In this document: positions 20,085 to 30,279 of the stretch, in pieces
Numbering within the stretch: the stretch's first letter is position 1
How the letters are laid out: each line of letters begins with the position of its first letter
DNA from: Prorocentrum cordatum
Lineage: Eukaryota; Sar; Dinophyceae; Prorocentrales; Prorocentraceae
Reading direction: 5' to 3'
Assembly (NCBI GenBank): GCA_963575745.1
Contig: CAUYUJ010017915.1
Span: 740,506-804,505, forward strand
Length of the DNA: 64,000 nucleotides
Program-made: the position numbers and the translations under genes
The notes under the pieces: model-generated
Database searches by the model: none
The model's input: only the letters and a program-made list of their open reading frames with translations
Told to the model about the DNA's origin: nothing

Positions 20085-20880
20085 CCAAGCAGCCCAAGAC
20101 ATAGTTCCGACGGCTCTCCCAGGCTCCCAGGAGGCCTCCAAGAGGCCCCACGAGAGCTCCGAGAGGCGTCCCGGGAGCGCCCGAGGAGGCCAAACTAGTT
20201 GATGTTCGTATGTTTATTGTTGAGGTGTTCATCCTTCTCGCGTTTTCGAGCTCCCAACGCTCCAAGACGGCCGAAAAGGCCCCCAAGACCGCCCCAAAAC
20301 TGCTGAAGAGCCCCCAAGACGGCTCCAAAACAGGCCAAGAAGGCCCCAACGGCCCAAGAGCGCCCCGAGGCAGCCCAAGAGAGCCCCAAGGCGGCCCGAA
20401 AAGTTGCCCAACAGGGGGAACGCAAATCGACAATCCTGGCTTTCCGCTCCAAGAGGCCCCCAGGGAGCCCCAAGTGTCCCCCAAAGAGCTTAAAAAGGCA
20501 CCACAGAGCCCCCGAAGGGGCCCACAAGTGTCCCCAAGAGGCCCTAAAACAACTCCCCAGCGGCCTCCAAACTGCCTCCCAACAGACCATGGCCTGTAGT
20601 TCGCCTGTCCAGCCTAGCCAGCGTCAGCGCGCGCGCGCCAAGAGAGGGACAACAAGAGGGGACCCCCCAAAGCCTTACAAGCGCTTTGCCCCGAGGTGGT
20701 CCCAAGGTTCTCGCAGAGGTTCTCGCAGAGGTTCTCGAGGCGCCCCCCGGATGCCTGCGGAGATTCCCGGGAGGCTCCGAGGAGGCACCAAGAGCTCTCC
20801 AAGAGGCACCGAAAGACCTCCAAGACGCCACCAAAAAGGCCTCGAAGGCCATCCCAACAGACCATGGCCTGTATCCGGGA
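20085..20880 (+). repeat. CCAAGA-family repeat, large block
   Basis: Built from irregular 9-12-bp units such as GGCCCCAAGA, CGGCCCAAGAGCGCC and GAGGCCCC. CCCAACAGACCATGGCCTGTA occurs twice (about 20,578 and 20,856), marking a ~280-bp higher-order duplication. Confidence 0.8.
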
Positions 20881-21235
20881 AACTTTTGACCCACGGCCCA
20901 GGCATGGCACTTTGAGAAAAATGGAATTCCAAGAATTCCTTGTTATTCAAACGTATCCCCTGCTTATTTTTTGCATAGCAGACCATAATGCAGGCCCCCG
21001 TCACCACCGAAGAAAGGTCCCAGTAAGCCTGCGAGGGCCCCAAATCATCGAAGACCTCAGGGACATGGATGAATTTGTGGTTCCCGCATTTCCCCTCATA
21101 TGCTTCCGAGGCTTGCGCAGGGACCTCCGAAAGGTCGTTCGATGCACAAGGCACTTCAACAATTGAGATTACGTGCGTTAGCCTGTCGAGCCCAGCTAGA
21201 ACTTGAGCGCGCGCGAAGCGCGCGCGATGGTTTCT

Positions 21236-21249
21236 AGTGTGTATATGTA

Positions 21250-21281
<32 letters not shown>

Positions 21282-21292
21282 CATACACATCA
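21236..21292 (+). repeat. TG/TA dinucleotide microsatellite
   Basis: GTATATGTATGTGTGTGTGT followed by (AT)n. The 40 bp upstream hold a GCGCGCGCGAAGCGCGCGCG palindrome-like motif. Confidence 0.9.
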
Positions 21293-21639
21293 CGGGGAAC
21301 CGGGTCCAGAGACTCTCGGGCGGGATCCCCGGCCGCAGCTGGGAGTTCCAGGGTTTCCCGCCCGCACTTCCTGGAGACCCAACTCGCGACGCCGAGAGCG
21401 GTCAGGCAGCCGTCACGACGGCCCGCGGCGGCCTCGAGGCGCCCCACCGACGGCCTCCAGAGGTTTCCGACGGCCCGCTCGGAGCCTCCAGCGGCCACGA
21501 TTGCCTCCCAGACGCCCCCCAAAAGTTCTCCACGGGGGATTCTCGAAGGCAGCTCCTGGATGCCAAGCTGATTGGTATGCTCCTGGCTTCTCGAGGTTTT
21601 TGGGGTTCTCGCCTGTTCGGGCTTTCGACTGCCCAAGAC

Positions 21640-21850
21640 GGCGCAGGAGGCGCGACAAGTCGCCCGAGGACGGCCCATGAGGGCTCCAAGAAAGCCCCAA
21701 GAAGGCCCCAGAGAGCTCCAAGATAGCCCAAGATGGCCCCAGGACGGCCCAAGAGAAGCATAGGACGGCCCCAGAACGTCCAAGATGCCCCAAGAGAGCT
21801 CCGAGACGGCCCCAAGAGAGCCGCACAGTCAACACACATGTAATACACAT
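21640..21850 (+). repeat. CCAAGA-family repeat
   Basis: AAGAAAGCCCCAAGAAGGCC, CCCAAGATGGCCCCAGGACG and related units. Confidence 0.75.
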
Positions 21851-21899
21851 AAAGCCGCCTCTTCGCCCAGAACGGCGTTGTGTTAAAACTTGTGTGAAG

Positions 21900-22480
21900 C
21901 TCTGGGGGCTCTGGGGCCGCTCTCGGAGCTCCCTTGGCGCCCCTTTGGGCCCACCCGGGCTGGCCTCTGGAGCTGTCTTTGGGGGCCTGTGGGGGATGTC
22001 GGGAGAGCCCCGGGAGGCCTCTGGAGGCCATGGGAGGCCACACTGACCTCCAGAGTCCGAGGGCTCCTGGAGGCCCCGCAGAAGCAAAACACGCCCCAGA
22101 ACGTGCAATCGTCCCATCATGTCCACAGACGACCACCACCACGACCACCAACACCACCACGACCAACTGGGAGAGGTCCGAGGAGAAGTGGTCGAGACTC
22201 AAGAGACGGGGATCAATGCAAATTGGGGCCAGTCAGGGCGCCGGATCTCTGCAGGACCGTGCAAAGCCCGACTGACCCGGGTCTGGATGAACCTGGGTCA
22301 GCAGATCCGCGAAGTGGCTCGAGGTTTCCGGATTCCCAGACCTCCGAAGATCTGTCTGATGTTCTCAAGCAAGGGCGTGTTTCCTCGATTTCGGCTTCTG
22401 GGGGCCGTCAGCGGGCCCCGTGTCAGGAGAGACTAGTTCCATACGGGGGCAAGTTCAGAGCCCCGAGTCACGAGGGCAGG
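21900..22480. other. No gene seen
   Basis: 21,900-22,070 has GGGGCC/CTGGAGGCC words like the reverse CCAAGA repeat; the rest is unremarkable. Confidence 0.4.
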
Positions 22481-22690
22481 GAGCGGTCAGGGGTAGCTGT
22501 AGATTCGCGCCTCGGGGGCCCAAACTGGAAATAGTTACCCCGGACTGCATTTATTCCAGACAACTCGGGCGTCCAATCCTCCCGAATCATCAGGTCTGGG
22601 GGCAGTCAGGGGTAGCTACAGATTCTCGCCTCGGGGGCCCAGGATTGAACCCAGACAGCAGCTATCCTGGATAATCCGGGCATCCAATAA
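22480..22690 (+). repeat. ~119-bp imperfect tandem duplication
   Basis: GGTCAGGGGTAGCTGTAGAT (about 22,487) and GTCAGGGGTAGCTACAGATT (about 22,606) are each followed by CTCGGGGGCCCA and a CGGGC.TCCAAT end. Confidence 0.8.
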
Positions 22691-22846
22691 GCCCAGACGG
22701 AGACCGAGCATTCTGTATGGACTTACCCCGTAAGGACTTACTCCTGACCAGGGCTATCCAAAGCATACCCGGGACGAACAATTACCCCCAGAGAGGGTCT
22801 TCAAGGGGCCGCGTATTAAACAAATCACATCGATTGATGTCAGGGT

Positions 22847-22972
22847 CCGAGTTTTCGGGTGTTCTCGTCCGTTCTCGGCGGCGTTCCAGCCTTGGGATGC
22901 CGTCCAGTGTCTGCACTTTGCCGAGAGCGTTCCAGGGGTGTCCGAATTGTCAAGAATGGCCGCTAGAGAGCC
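22847..22972 (+). repeat. Family D, copy 4
   Basis: TTCTCGGCGGCGTTCCAGCC, GCCGAGAGCGTTCCAGGGGT and AATGGCCGCTAGAG align with the other D copies. Confidence 0.7.
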
Positions 22973-23194
22973 GACTCATGATTCGAAAGCCAGGGGGATC
23001 CCCGTGATTGGCGCAGCCCTGGGCGTTTACTTAGCAGTCTTGTCCTGTTCGATTCCTCCCTTGCACGCATTTGCCAAACGCTTTTCTTGTCGGGGCGCTT
23101 GTCGTGAGGGTTGATCGCCTGCCCTGAGATGCGAGACCCGCGGAGGCCCGCTCGGGGGGCGAAAGGGCTCCAGGGGCCTGAGGTTGATGGCATG

Positions 23195-23600
23195 CCGCCA
23201 CCATCGTCATCATCACCACACTCACTTTCAACATCCTCATCCTCCTCATAACCATCATCATCATCAGCAGCAGCATCATCATCGTCATTAGCGACTCTCG
23301 TCATGCTCAACACCAGCATCACCACCAGTAGCAGCAGCAGCAAATGCATAATCATCATTGTCATCATCGTCATCATCACCATAAACAAAATCATCATCAC
23401 CGTCAACATCATCAGTTTCATCTTTACCACCATCAGCATCATCATCAACTTGATCAGCATGATTATCGTCATCGTCATCGTCATCATCATCACCAGCAGC
23501 ATCATTATCGTCATCGTCATCGTCATTCGCATCATCATCACCACAACCCATCATCACCACCACTACCGTCGTCGATGTCATCATCATCGCTGCTCTGAGC
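23195..23600 (+). repeat. ATC (TCA) array
   Basis: Imperfect ATC/CATCAT array with AGC and GTC interruptions. His-, Ile- and Ser-rich frames are artefacts. Confidence 0.95.
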
Positions 23601-23604
23601 CCGT

Positions 23605-24290
23605 CATCATCCTCCTTGACCGCCTGCTGCTCCTGTCGTGTCAGGTTTGACAAACCCCAGGCCCACCCGCTACACTGCCCAGTTTCCGCTTGGGGGGCAT
23701 CGGTGGCACCTGGGACAGCGCTGACCGGCCTGCACCCAGACTCGACAGCATTGTGATGCCCGCTCCCGGTCGTTCGAGAGGGTGGTCGTCGGGGGGTCGC
23801 GAGCATGCCCGCGATTTTGCTCTCTGCGCCAGATATCGGCCGCGCAGCCAGGACAGCAACTGTCCGCATTCAGGGGCTCGGTGTCGTGACAACTCCCCCC
23901 CGCCTCCCTGACCTCTTTCCTGCTAGTCCCTCCGCCCTCTTGTTCGTCCCACCTGGTCGGTAAGGGCGTTGAAGGTTTTGCGGCAGGACAGCCTGCCGAC
24001 TCCCCGTTGTCAGTTCAGAGATTTGGCACAGGGTTGTGGGGCCATCGTTGCCGTGAAACAAAAAGAATGTCGTCTAGGACGAGCGTGTGGCACACCGCAA
24101 CGGGTAGGGGAGGTGGAGGAGGGGAGGACAAGGAGACCTAGATGGGTTGCACCGTCGTGGTATGTTCTACCAGCTGCGGAAAAGCCTGTCCGCTCCGAGG
24201 CCCGGCACACACCGCGAGGAGAAAGCGCGCAGGCTACTCGTACAGGGGCCTTTGGGGGCGATCGGCTGCCAACAAAATCGAGCAACACAA
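23605..24290. other. No gene seen
   Basis: Ordinary-looking sequence upstream of the retroelement. Frames up to 117 codons without recognisable features. Confidence 0.45.
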
Positions 24291-24294
24291 AACT

Positions 24295-24385
24295 GCATGT
24301 GTGTGCTTGCACGCGAAGGTGAAGGGAAGTGTGTGCGGTTGATGTCCCCGGCTGCCATAAGTATGCTCAAGCTTTTTTCTTCTTA
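24295..24385 (+). repeat. Left copy of a direct repeat flanking the retroelement
   Basis: GCATGTGTGTGCTTGCACGC, GAAGGTGAAGGGAAG, GCGGTTGATGTCCC, TATGCTCAAGC and a T-run. The same series occurs at 29,733-29,823. A TTATTAG acceptor-like end lies at 24,384-24,390, just before the first coding ATG. Confidence 0.6.
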
Positions 24386-24826
24386 TTAGAGGCGTCCATG
24401 GCCCTGGTCCAATTCTTTGGCCAGTCCCCGATCGCTGTCCTCGCGCTGGGGTTTGCTTGGGCCGACTGGCAGGCGGTCGAGCTCGGCCTGGCCACCGCGG
24501 GATCGCCCAATCCCCCAGCCCGGCGCCGCCCTTGCCGTCGGCGGACTGGTGCCCTGCGGGCCTGCCCGAGTGTCTGGGGGCGATCTGACCGCCAACGCCA
24601 GTGTGCCCGGCCTGCCCGCCGTGCCCAGCTTGTGCGTGCGCGGCCACAGCGGCGGCGGGGCCCGCGTCGGCCGTCGTGGGCCCCTCGGTGCTCACCAGCC
24701 TCATCGGCTTCGCGGTGAGCCAGTGCGGCCTCTGTCGTGCCCGCGGGCGAGGCTGTGCGGAGAAGCATGGCGCTGCTCCCGTTCGGCGGGGAGGAGTGGT
24801 ACAATGAGCTCTTGCCGGGCCAGTAG

Positions 24827-26134
24827 GTGGCCATGGAGTACGACGGAGACGACGTGGACCATAAGAGGGTCCTCCTATACCTTCTGGGAAGGGGGATCTG
24901 GTGGATCCGCACCCCTGATGGGAACGAGTACTTCCGGGACGCGGCGTGCCACGACCCGCGCGACGGCCCGACGCGTTGCTACCTGTTGCCAGCCAATGTT
25001 TCCGCCCCGCCTCGTCAACGGGGGAGGAGACGGCGGCCGCTGCATCGCTTCCCAGAGCGGATGGGTGCGTCGGAGCTGCGCGAGGGGATCCTGCGAGGTC
25101 GTCGGGCGTGCGAGATGGAGTGCAAAGCCAGCCAGGGGCCGCTGTTGCCAGAGCAGGTGCAGGGACCCGGAGGCGGACTGCTGCCTCTGGACCGTTTCTT
25201 CGGAGGTCGTTTCCCACGGGCCCTTGCTCGTCGAGTCCGAGGCGAGGCGCTCCTGGCCGTGGTGACGGCCGACGCCGAGGGGACACGCGTGGGCGGGAGC
25301 AGGACCCCGCCGCGCGTGGAACCGCCTCTGCCGCTCCTGGCGGGCCACGTGTGGATCCTGGCCGAGTCTACGTCCGCATCGGCCATCGGGAGCGAAGTCG
25401 ACATTCGGCGAAATCCCTGTGTGGCCGCGCGCGCGGAGGATGCTGGCCTCGTGTTGCTGGAGGGCTGGCGCGTGCGGGTGGCGAGGATGTCGCTCGAGCA
25501 CGTGCAGGTCTACGCCGGCGCCTGGTCCGCAGCGCTGCGAGAGATGTTGCGCGAGGGCCCCATGCTGGAGCCGGAGGGCGTGGACCTCCGCGAGCGGTTT
25601 GGCCGCGACCCGATCCCCCCCGCAGTCGAGGCAGCCGACCCTGCCAAGCCCAAGGCGCCCGTCGTCAGCGAGGATGTTCGACTGTTGGCGGTGGATTTCG
25701 ACGGCCAGGGGGGGCGTTTCAAACCCTGGCGCGACGCGGCGCATGAGGGCACCCAGGAGGAGTTCAGCGATCAGCCAACGGATGCCCCGCCCAACGCCTT
25801 GATGGCGTGCCAGAATATGTTGACGGTCGGAGGGGGCCCCCGCCTGTGGCTCGGAGAGTACCTCCGCGAGAAAGGACTGGCACCCGCGGGTCGCGTCGCA
25901 CGCGAGCTTCGCTGCATCTGCAAAGCCTTGTACATGGCGAGCTGCTATGATCGGGTGAACTTGGGTGGCCTGACGCTGCTGGAAGTACGCTGCAAACGGC
26001 TGGCCGGCATCGTGGCGGCGTGCGCCGACCCCCGGAGGGTGCAATTGGAGGTCGCCAAGCATTACACGGGGGCGCAGTCAGCCGAAGATGTGGCGGGCCA
26101 GCGTGCGCGCACGTGTCGCGCAAGATACGAGTGA
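24827..26134 (+). CDS. Surviving ORF of the retroelement: pre-RT domain, 435 codons
   Basis: The first ATGs (24,827 and 24,833) give MAMEYDGDDVDHKRVLLYLL, then GIWWIRTPDGNEYFRD, a small beta-rich unit. The middle reads HVWILAESTSASAIGSEVDI and EGWRVRVARMSLEHVQVYAG. The C-terminal third (about residues 285-425) reads EDVRLLAVDFDGQGGRFKPW, LWLGEYLREKGLAPAGRVAR and YMASCYDRVNLGGLTLLEVR, a helical domain I associate with the region just before the RT in dinoflagellate elements. The ATG is not the true protein start: coding resemblance extends upstream in another frame (LPFGGEEWYNELLPGQ, ending in a TAG at 24,823-24,825). Retention of 435 open codons could reflect GC-rich codon use rather than selection. 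The 395-codon antisense frame is a shadow. Confidence 0.55.
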   Translation: MAMEYDGDDVDHKRVLLYLLGRGIWWIRTPDGNEYFRDAACHDPRDGPTRCYLLPANVSAPPRQRGRRRRPLHRFPERMGASELREGILRGRRACEMECKASQGPLLPEQVQGPGGGLLPLDRFFGGRFPRALARRVRGEALLAVVTADAEGTRVGGSRTPPRVEPPLPLLAGHVWILAESTSASAIGSEVDIRRNPCVAARAEDAGLVLLEGWRVRVARMSLEHVQVYAGAWSAALREMLREGPMLEPEGVDLRERFGRDPIPPAVEAADPAKPKAPVVSEDVRLLAVDFDGQGGRFKPWRDAAHEGTQEEFSDQPTDAPPNALMACQNMLTVGGGPRLWLGEYLREKGLAPAGRVARELRCICKALYMASCYDRVNLGGLTLLEVRCKRLAGIVAACADPRRVQLEVAKHYTGAQSAEDVAGQRARTCRARYE

Positions 26135-26323
26135 ATGGAGAAGGGCAGCAGGCGCTGCGGGCCCCCCCCGCCGGGCCCCACGACGATGTCGGAGGCCTGG
26201 GGTCTGGCGGGGGGCAGGCAGGGCAGTGGCGGCGCCGGCGGATGAGGTGGCGGCGGCGGGCGGGGCCGCGGCGGCGGCGGCCGAGGCCGCGGCGCAGGCG
26301 CCACCGCCCCCGAGGCGCCATCC

Positions 26324-26700
26324 ATGATTGGCGCCTCGGCCAGAGCTCCCCCCCTGGCCGAGATGGGGCGACTGGCGGCCTCGCGGGGGCAGCAAAGCCC
26401 GTTCCCGTTTCCGCTGCTGACGCCAGAGACGACGCGCCCCAGGCGCGGACAGGGGCATTTCGCCATGGCGAACGAAGCGTTGCGGGCGCTGAGCCGGACG
26501 GCAGGCAGCAAGAATTTGTCGCGGGCCGGGAACGGCCCTGACGTCCCGCCCGACGCGATGCAGGCGGACAGTTGGCACCTGCGTCTCTCTGCCCGCATCT
26601 GCGAGGCGGCTTTCGAGCATTTGCTTCGAGGTCCCTCGCCGCGTCAGACGGCGGGTTGTCGGGCGAGGGTCGCGTCTTTCAAGCTCGGCCCGGTGAGTCT
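26324..26700 (+). pseudogene. Retroelement linker between pre-RT domain and RT
   Basis: Reads FPFPLLTPETTRPRRGQGHF, AMANEALRALSRTAGSKNLS and LRLSARICEAAFEHLLRG, matching in style the Pro-rich linker and helical segment that precede the RT in such elements. It is separated from the upstream ORF by a stop and frame change, with a GC-rich (GGC)n-like stretch at 26,225-26,310. Confidence 0.45.
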
Positions 26701-26859
26701 CCTCGATCCAGCGCGCACGCTGACGTGGCGCCCTCCGAGGTCACCAAGTATCTGGGGGGCTATCGCGGGCGCATGTTGGCGCCTCCGTTTCACGAGCACA
26801 GTGCCATCCCGTGCTGCGATCTTGTTCTGAGGTCCAATCCGAAGGGGCACCGTCGACTC

Positions 26860-28140
26860 CTCCGTCGTCTCACATCGGCGTCATCTCGTGGGCCGCCGCC
26901 CCGAAGTGCCAGGTCGGCCTGTTCGCGTTGGAGATAGGGGGCGGGTCCGCCCAGAGGCTCATCGTGGACGCGCTGAGGGCCAACGAGTGCTTCTGGGCTC
27001 CACCCGGGGTCTCGTTTCTGAGCTCGGAGGGGCTGCTCCGCATCGAGGCGGAGTTCCCCGCCGACGCGCCCCTGGGGCCCGCGCGGGGCCGGGGTGCTGC
27101 TGAGCAGATTCTACCTGACAGCTGGCTTGCCTGCAGTGGCGAACTGCTTCCACTGGCCGCGGGCGCCCGCCGGCGCGCGTGATTGGAGCGGCGGGCGCGG
27201 AGGTTGGCGGCCGTCATCTGGGCCGCGTGGAGACAGTGAGCCTGCCGTGGGCCGCGCTGCCACTGGGCGGGTTTCACGTGGAGCCTGTGGATCGCCCAGA
27301 TGATCAACGAGACTATAGCGCACAAGGTCGCGCCCTCGCTGCAGTGCCCCCCGCTGCAGGACCGCGGCCCGCTTTGGTGGCGAAGTTGGGCGCTCCGACG
27401 ACAGCCCCGGGATTGTGCCACCGCGCGTGCGTGGACACCTCGGCGTGATCGGGGTCTGCGATCACAAGGTGGGGGCCGCCTCTGCGCCCTGGAGCAGCTG
27501 GAGCGCGGCTTCAGCCGCGATGGGCCTGCTGCTGCGCAAGTCCGTCCGAGCTTTCGCGGGGCAGCATCGTCGCGCTGGGCGCAGAGCTGGATGGCGGGGC
27601 GCTGAGGACGCGCGTGACGCCCAAGCGCTTCTGGGCTATCCGAGCCGCGCTGGATGCGATGCTGCGGCGCATGCGGTTCAGTGCCTGGTCGCTGCAGGTA
27701 GTCATGGGCCATTGCGCTGCCCTGTGCTGCCGCGGTCTCCTCGGAGCGTTCCACTCGGTCTACGCCTTGACCGGGCGCGCCCTCTCCCTGCGCGCGCCGG
27801 AGGCTATTCGGGGCGAGCGTCGGACGGAGCTGCGTGCCCTCAGGCGCCTCATGGTCTTCCTGGCGAGCGATCGGCAGCGCCGCTGGAACGATCTGGTGGC
27901 CCAGGCCGACAGCAGCCTCGAAAGGTGCGCCGTGGCTCTTTGGCACTTGCAGACTGCGGGAAGGGGGGGCGCACCTTTGAGCGGCAGCGTTTTCGGCGCA
28001 TCGGGTCGCGTCAGGCCCAAGAGGGCGCCCTCGTGGCGGCGGGCTGCTGTCGGCAGGCGGACGGCAGCTGGGCGACCGCCGCCAGCTTGGCCGACGATGC
28101 CGGAGATGATATGTCGGCGGGGGCGGCTGAAGAGTGGTAG
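26860..28140 (+). pseudogene. Reverse transcriptase domain remnants
   Basis: Pieces in successive frames: VGLFALEIGGGSAQRLIVDA then LRANECFWAPPGVSFLSSEG (26,910-27,020; the LIVDxRxxN motif of RT fingers); SRFYLTAGLPA..CFHWPRAP (27,100-27,170); GFHV/TWSLWIAQMINET (27,265-27,315; the region before the catalytic loop); a scrambled Y-V-D-N site at 27,420-27,460, where LGVIGV survives but the YVDN box is lost to a one-base frame change; and VTPKRFWAIRAALDAMLRRM with LQVVMGHC (27,615-27,715), the thumb. The catalytic Asp pair cannot be read in one frame, so this RT is dead. Confidence 0.6.
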
Positions 28141-28161
28141 GCCGACCCCGCCTTCCCCGAA

Positions 28162-28555
28162 GTGCCCGCCGAGTTGTTGTTGAGGTCGGAGCAACGGCGT
28201 CTGGCCAGAGTGCAGAGATGCAGTCGCGCCGAAGGGATTATGGCGAGCGGGGCCCGAGCTCTTGTGAAAGGCCCTGTCCGAGCCGCCATTGCGGTTCACA
28301 TCGGTGATGCGAGGCAGTTGCTCTCATGTGATCATATGTCCTGCGCCCTCGCCTTCCGGAGATGCCGGGCTGAAAACCTCTTGTATCGTGTCCACATTTA
28401 CGTTGTCCAGGCCAACTGTGCATTGGCCAGGAATGTCTTGGGGGGCCGCGCGGTGGACCCCGTCTGAGTTCCACTTCTCAGACAACGGCGCTCGCCTTTT
28501 GTGGAAAATAGCTCCGCCATTAAGACCTTATTGGGTGATATCCCGTCTGAACTGA
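28162..28555 (+). pseudogene. RNase H-like tail of the retroelement
   Basis: In frame from 28,162: ARALVKGPVRAAIAVHIGDA then CDHMSCALAFRRCRAENLLY, a D-x-M/N-x-x-x-x-A pattern typical of the RNase H-like segment of these elements. It is followed in the next frame by RWTPSEFHFSDNGARLL (about 28,455-28,500), which matches the W-x-P-S-E/H-x-N-x-A/S-D end of that domain. Confidence 0.5.
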
Positions 28556-29584
28556 GTACGCAAGGGCAACATTTTTCATGGCGGTCTCCGAAGCCCAGCG
28601 TCGAGGCCCGTCGGCGAGCGCGAATGGCTTCCAACGGTGCGAGAAGGGGGCCCGACTGGGCGAGAGTTGGAAGCCCCTGCCCGTCCAGGTTCGACGGCCG
28701 CCCGCCGCGTGCGAGGCAGCTCTCCCGGACGCTTTCTTAAACGGGCCACGCGCCCTCACGCCCCCCTAGCCGGCCACGTCAAGGGCCGTCGCCTCCTCGA
28801 CCAGGGCACTGGAGGAGTTGCTAGAGCGGTGGCCCAGCAGGGTTGCAACGCTGATGCGCGCGACCGAGCTCACGGACCGGCAGAGGGCCTCACCTGCTCG
28901 CGAGTGCTGGGGCGCTTGGACTTCGCCATGAGCCGGGGCGAGGTGCCCGGGGCCGGGGCCGCCGTGCGACGCGCGGGGAGCCGCTGCGGATCGAGAGCCG
29001 CGCGGGCCGATTCGGATTGTCAAGGCTCCCTTGGGCCTGCCTGAGGCCCAGCTCGCAGTTCGTCAGGGCGAGAGGCTGCGGCGAGGCAGTAAGTTTTTTC
29101 GAGGTGCCTTGCGTCTTTTCCGTTCCCTGCGTCCCCGCAATACCCCGACCAAGCTCGAGCACCCCATTAATTCCAGAATCTGGCACGCGCCCGAGCTCAC
29201 AGCAGTCATTAGTCGGTATAATGGCCATGCAAGGGTCATGGGCCAGTGTCAAGCCGGTCGGTGTTGGAGAAAGCTACGAAGCTTATGTTCCTTCTTCTTC
29301 TGCACATTGACCCCTTAGGCTCCAGCAAGGTTGACCGTCGGTGCCGAGGCTTGGTGGGCCTCTGTGGTAGAACTGCGAGCAAGCATTTCATTTTAGGAGG
29401 CTAGCGGCCTCAGGCCGCAGGTGGACCGCCATCGCAGCTTCATATCCTCCGTCTCTGTGTAAAACCATGGCGCAGACACTGCTGTCCCAAGCACGGGGTG
29501 CTATAGCCTCCCGAGCAGCTGGCTGACAAACTTGCCTTCCGTGCCCGTCCCTGGAAACGTTTTTCAGTCTCGGGCAGCACTCAC

Positions 29585-29970
29585 CGTTTTTGGGATGCCT
29601 TGAGCGGGTCGCTTGGAATGTTTTTGGTGTCCGCCGTGTCTGTGCACAGATCGGGAGGTGCCGCGGTCGCACCGACGCGTGGCACCTTTGTATCAGAAGC
29701 TGTCCACACGAATTAGCAAACATCTAACGTCACATGTGTGTTCTTGCGCGGGAAGGTGACGGGAAGAATGCGCGGTTGATGTATCCGTGTTTCATGATTG
29801 TGTTCAAGCCTTTTTTTTTCTCTCCCCCCCACCCATGCCCTCTTTTCGGGATGCGTTGAGCGGGTCGTCTCGACTGTTGTTGGCTCCCACCGTGTCTGTG
29901 CACATTTCGGGAGGTGCCGCTGTCGCACCGACGCGTGGTACTCTTTGTATCAGAAGCTGTCATCAGTAGC
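29585..29970 (+). repeat. 256-bp-spaced direct duplication
   Basis: TGAGCGGGTCG ... GTGTCTGTGCACA..TCGGGAGGTGCCGC..TCGCACCGACGCGTGG..C.CTTTGTATCAGAAGCTGTC (split by small differences) occurs at 29,601-29,704 and again at 29,857-29,962. The right copy of the retroelement-flanking repeat lies between them. Confidence 0.85.
29733..29823 (+). repeat. Right copy of the direct repeat flanking the retroelement
   Basis: ACATGTGTGTTCTTGCGCGG, GAAGGTGACGGGAAG, GCGCGGTTGATGTATCC, TGTTCAAGCC and a T-run match 24,295-24,385 in order. Differences are scattered, so this is an old duplication. Confidence 0.6.
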
Positions 29971-30093
29971 AAAAGCGCAGGGCCACCTGAGCATAACTTT
30001 TTGGAGTTCCGCAGGGATTTTGTGGATATGTTTTGAACCCGGCGTTCTCACAGCCAGCGGGCCCGTCTTGCCAGTTGAGCTGACACCGATCCG

Positions 30094-30279
30094 CAATGGC
30101 ATAAACACAAATTCGGAGATCCGCGCCGTTTTTTCGGACCAGCGCTGGGCCCCCTTGCCTCGTGCGCGTAGCGCGGGGGCGGCGCCGGAGGCGCCGCCCG
30201 GGGTCTCCAGCTGCACCGCCGATCCGAAAACTCCGCGCGGTCCTACGAGTTTAATGCTTATGTCATTGTTCGTTCCCCC
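30094..30279 (-). mobile_element. Foldback family A, copy 1 (reverse orientation)
   Basis: Left end CAATGGCATAAACACAAATT; right end ATGCTTATGTCATTGTTCGT followed by TCCCCC; the centre GGCGCCGGAGGCGCC is the reverse complement of the other copies. Stems pair TCGGAGATCCGCGC with GCGCGGTCCTACGA. A TCTATTATCTTGCTCAG sequence, acceptor-like, ends 30 bp further on. Confidence 0.8.

Larger units (their letters stand above)
24398..29050 (+). pseudogene. Decayed dinoflagellate reverse-transcriptase element
   Basis: An ATG at 24,398 opens with MALVQFFGQSPIAVLALGFA, a hydrophobic N terminus. The frame then moves to one reading CPACPPCPACACAATAAAGP (24,601 on), then to the intact ORF 24,827-26,134, and then through a series of frames carrying reverse-transcriptase and RNase H-like pieces up to about 28,555. 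From 28,560 to 29,050 the coding quality fades. The order of parts (hydrophobic N terminus, Cys-Pro linker, conserved pre-RT domain, RT, RNase H-like) agrees with high-copy dinoflagellate retroelement polyproteins as I remember them. At least seven frame changes and several stops mean it is inactive. I do not see an intact integrase, tyrosine recombinase or endonuclease, so the element class is left open. Confidence 0.65.

Noticed and set aside
23303-23650. 115-codon Ile/Ser frame resembling a membrane protein
   Set aside because: Hydrophobic only because ATC codes for Ile; it is the ATC array.
24875-26062. 395-codon minus-strand frame
   Set aside because: Antisense shadow of the retroelement ORF, which has the recognisable reading.
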